Of a stretch of DNA of 64,000 nt, positions 62,120-64,000 are shown in pieces. The stretch is taken from contig NZ_JAEKFH010000009.1 of the NCBI RefSeq assembly GCF_016650695.1, positions 218,396 through 282,395 of the forward strand. Reading direction: 5' to 3'. How positions within the stretch are numbered: the first letter of the stretch is position 1; the number at the start of each line of letters is the position of its first letter. This stretch comes from Pseudomonas sp. TH41. Its GTDB lineage: Bacteria > Pseudomonadota > Gammaproteobacteria > Pseudomonadales > Pseudomonadaceae. Under the pieces are notes generated by a model. The model was given only the letters and a program-made list of their open reading frames with translations. It searched no databases and was not told where the DNA came from. The position numbers were made by a program, and so were the translations under genes.

Positions 62120-63949
62120 TCAAATGGTCGTTTTGAACGTCAAAGTGACCATGCCCCGATCCTTGAGCTGAGGCTGAGTACCGCCAAAGGCAGTGGTCTG
62201 CCCCGGTACGCAGTTGTACTGGCCGTTGGCACCCGGTGCAGCGCCTTGGCCTTGAGCGCTCGCACCACCGGCTGAGCCACAGGTGTCGAACGGACCAAAG
62301 TTATCCACGTATTTCAGGTCGAACCGATACTGGTTGTGCACGTCCATGCCGACACCCACCGAATAACTGCCGGAGTCCTTGTTACCCCCCAGCTGAACAG
62401 CCGAGTTGCCCGAAAGCCCGACGTTGTAGGTGGCCGGCAAGTACATATCGATGCCGGGGAACACCTGATACCAGGTCGGGTTGAAGTTGACGCCCAGGAC
62501 GTAGTTGTCCTTGCTGACCTTGTCGACACCGTGATACCAGTCTTCGCCCTTGAACAGCTGTTTGTTGTCGGTGACGTCCAGCCAGCGGCTGTAAGCGAGC
62601 TCAACCAGCAAGGACGAACTGTCCCAGACCGGCGTGTCGCCAAAGGTGGTCAGACCGTTAAGCACCGCATGCACCGTGTTGCCACGGGCCACGCCGTTTT
62701 CACCGTCAAAACTGCTGATAAACCCTGGCAAACCGGCCGCCCCGGCCGCCGGGCTGACCGTTGCCGGCACACTGGCCAACGGCATGTTGTGGCGATAGTT
62801 CAAGTCGAAGCCGACGCTGACACCTTCGATGCTTTTCGACAGGCTGAGGCCGTAGATATCGATGTCATCGACGTAAAACTGGTTGTAGCTGCCGATGTTG
62901 CCGGAGATCAGTTGCGCAGGACCTACTGCGGTTGGCTGCAAGACCAGGTTCGGCAGGATGTCGGATGTTTTGCGGTAGTAGAAACCGAGGGTGCCTTGCA
63001 GCCACTCAGGGCTCCACTTGGCCATCAAACCGAAGTCACCGTGCTTGTCTGGGGTGAACGTGTGACCGTTGTTGAGCCGCAAAAACTGATTGGCGCCCAA
63101 TGGGCCGGGCGTACCAAAGCGAGGGTTCTGTGCACCGATCAACGATAGATTGTGCCCGCCATTCTGGATGCCGTCGTTAAAGCCAAGGTAGGTGCCGGAT
63201 TCCGGCAGCCGCGCGGCGTCCCAATCCAGAAAATACTGCGCGCCGAGGGTCAGTTCCGGGTTGAGCGTGAAGCTCGCGGACAACTGATTGCGCGGAATAA
63301 ACAGCTCTTTGGCTTCCGTTCCGGGTACCGCCAGCGCCTTGGAAATATCAAGTCCGGATTGCCCATAACTGTTGCCATGGGCAAAGGACAGAAGACTCTC
63401 CCCCCAGTAGAGGGTGTGCTTGCCTGCCTTGCCACTGAGCAGCGACTCATCACCGACTTCTGTACTGCCAAACACGAAGGCATCGAGAATTTCGGAAGAC
63501 GGACCATTGTAATAACGATCGGTGTAACCGCTCTGGTGTCGGGAGTCCGGTACACCACTGTTGAGCTGATTGGTCGACGCATTGTTGCTGCCGACATCGT
63601 CATAAGCATGGTCGTACCAAGTGTTGGCGCTGACGCGAAAGCCGGCCTTCTGTTTGTAAACGACGTCCAGTTCAGAAAGCACATCCATGCGTTGGGAAAC
63701 CGCACTGCCGGAGGAAAAGTTGCGATCCCCGTCATTGTTGTTCCAGGAATTGGCCAATTTGCTATTGGCTGATTCCACCCGCTGGGCATAGTTGAGCTTC
63801 ACCGTGTTGTCGAAGCGAACCGCCAGGTCTTCGTTCCCTGTGTTGATTTCCAGTGCGTGTGCCGGTGTTATGCCCAGACCCGCCAGGATGGCTGAAGTCA
63901 GCAACCCCTTGCGGAGGTTTGCATGGCAGATCTTATTATTTTTGTTCAT
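62120..63949 (-). CDS. DUF1302 outer-membrane protein, module 2
   Basis: 609 residues with a signal segment (LLTSAILAGLGITPAHA). The mature start LEINTGNEDLAVRFDNTVKLNYAQR and the later AGKHTLYWGESLLSFAHGNSYGQ match DUF1302 barrel proteins. The C-terminus ends LTFKTTI, lacking the usual final Phe of outer-membrane barrels; the module 1 protein does have it. It has no Cys-rich loop like the first copy except the late CGSAGG. It is the first gene of the second module; no promoter region beyond 51 bp is visible before the window ends. Confidence 0.85.
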   Translation of the reverse strand: MNKNNKICHANLRKGLLTSAILAGLGITPAHALEINTGNEDLAVRFDNTVKLNYAQRVESANSKLANSWNNNDGDRNFSSGSAVSQRMDVLSELDVVYKQKAGFRVSANTWYDHAYDDVGSNNASTNQLNSGVPDSRHQSGYTDRYYNGPSSEILDAFVFGSTEVGDESLLSGKAGKHTLYWGESLLSFAHGNSYGQSGLDISKALAVPGTEAKELFIPRNQLSASFTLNPELTLGAQYFLDWDAARLPESGTYLGFNDGIQNGGHNLSLIGAQNPRFGTPGPLGANQFLRLNNGHTFTPDKHGDFGLMAKWSPEWLQGTLGFYYRKTSDILPNLVLQPTAVGPAQLISGNIGSYNQFYVDDIDIYGLSLSKSIEGVSVGFDLNYRHNMPLASVPATVSPAAGAAGLPGFISSFDGENGVARGNTVHAVLNGLTTFGDTPVWDSSSLLVELAYSRWLDVTDNKQLFKGEDWYHGVDKVSKDNYVLGVNFNPTWYQVFPGIDMYLPATYNVGLSGNSAVQLGGNKDSGSYSVGVGMDVHNQYRFDLKYVDNFGPFDTCGSAGGASAQGQGAAPGANGQYNCVPGQTTAFGGTQPQLKDRGMVTLTFKTTI

Positions 63950-64000
63950 CTAACTTGCCACCTGCTCTATGGTTTACGAAAAGTCATGGTTTTGAATCAC
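63950..64000. other. Upstream region of the second module, cut by window end
   Basis: 51 bp before DUF1302. It contains AAGTTAG near the start codon but too little sequence to judge the promoter. Confidence 0.4.

Overview
The window reads as chromosomal DNA of a Pseudomonas of the fluorescens/putida type. The evidence is GC-rich coding with dense genes, family content typical of that genus (Ku, LpxO, an AcuR/AcuI pair, an sCache chemoreceptor) and several kinds of REP inverted-repeat pairs in the intergenic gaps. No tRNA, rRNA, CRISPR array, prophage or replication origin was seen.

Region 1 (1-16.1 kb) is mostly core genome: the end of a Ku gene, lpxO, an ABC-F ATPase, an MFS transporter, a secreted alpha/beta hydrolase, azoR with a divergent LysR gene, a MmcQ-like protein, DUF1294 and uppP, a chemoreceptor, an IS1111-group element lying inside a REP-containing composite repeat, DUF190, trmK, and acuR-acuI with two TAGAC/GTCTA-type operators. 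Region 2 (16.1-20.5 kb) is a LysR-controlled unit: a phytanoyl-CoA-dioxygenase-type hydroxylase followed by a complete polar amino-acid ABC importer.

Region 3 (20.8-41.4 kb) looks like a lipid or hydrophobic-compound catabolic island: a saccharopine-dehydrogenase-like reductase, a large MalT/AlkS-type LuxR regulator, two SDRs, an SCP-x-like thiolase, a metallo-beta-lactamase-fold protein with a degraded metal site, two divergent AraC regulators, two tandem exported DUF1254 proteins, an acyl-CoA dehydrogenase, two acyl-CoA ligases and an exported Cys-type sulfatase. A 31-bp bipartite motif occurs once between the two AraC genes and once, inverted, in front of the DUF1254 genes; it is a good operator candidate.

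Region 4 (41.5-53.9 kb, minus strand) is the most unusual part. One apparent operon encodes a Tat-exported flavin amine oxidase related to NicA2, a c-type cytochrome, a small membrane protein, DUF1329, DUF1302, an RND/MMPL transporter, a YCF48-like protein and a dCache chemoreceptor, with an AraC gene just upstream. I infer a trans-envelope system in which a hydrophobic or amine substrate is sensed, moved through the envelope and oxidised in the periplasm with electrons passed to cytochrome c. Region 5 (54-57 kb) is a scar zone of fragments: a 5'-truncated class A acid phosphatase, a frameshifted AT-rich membrane protein and an IS1182-type transposase remnant. Region 6 (57.1-63.9 kb, minus strand) is a second, diverged DUF1302-DUF1329-YCF48-RND module without the oxidase or chemoreceptor; its YCF48 gene is frameshifted in this sequence.
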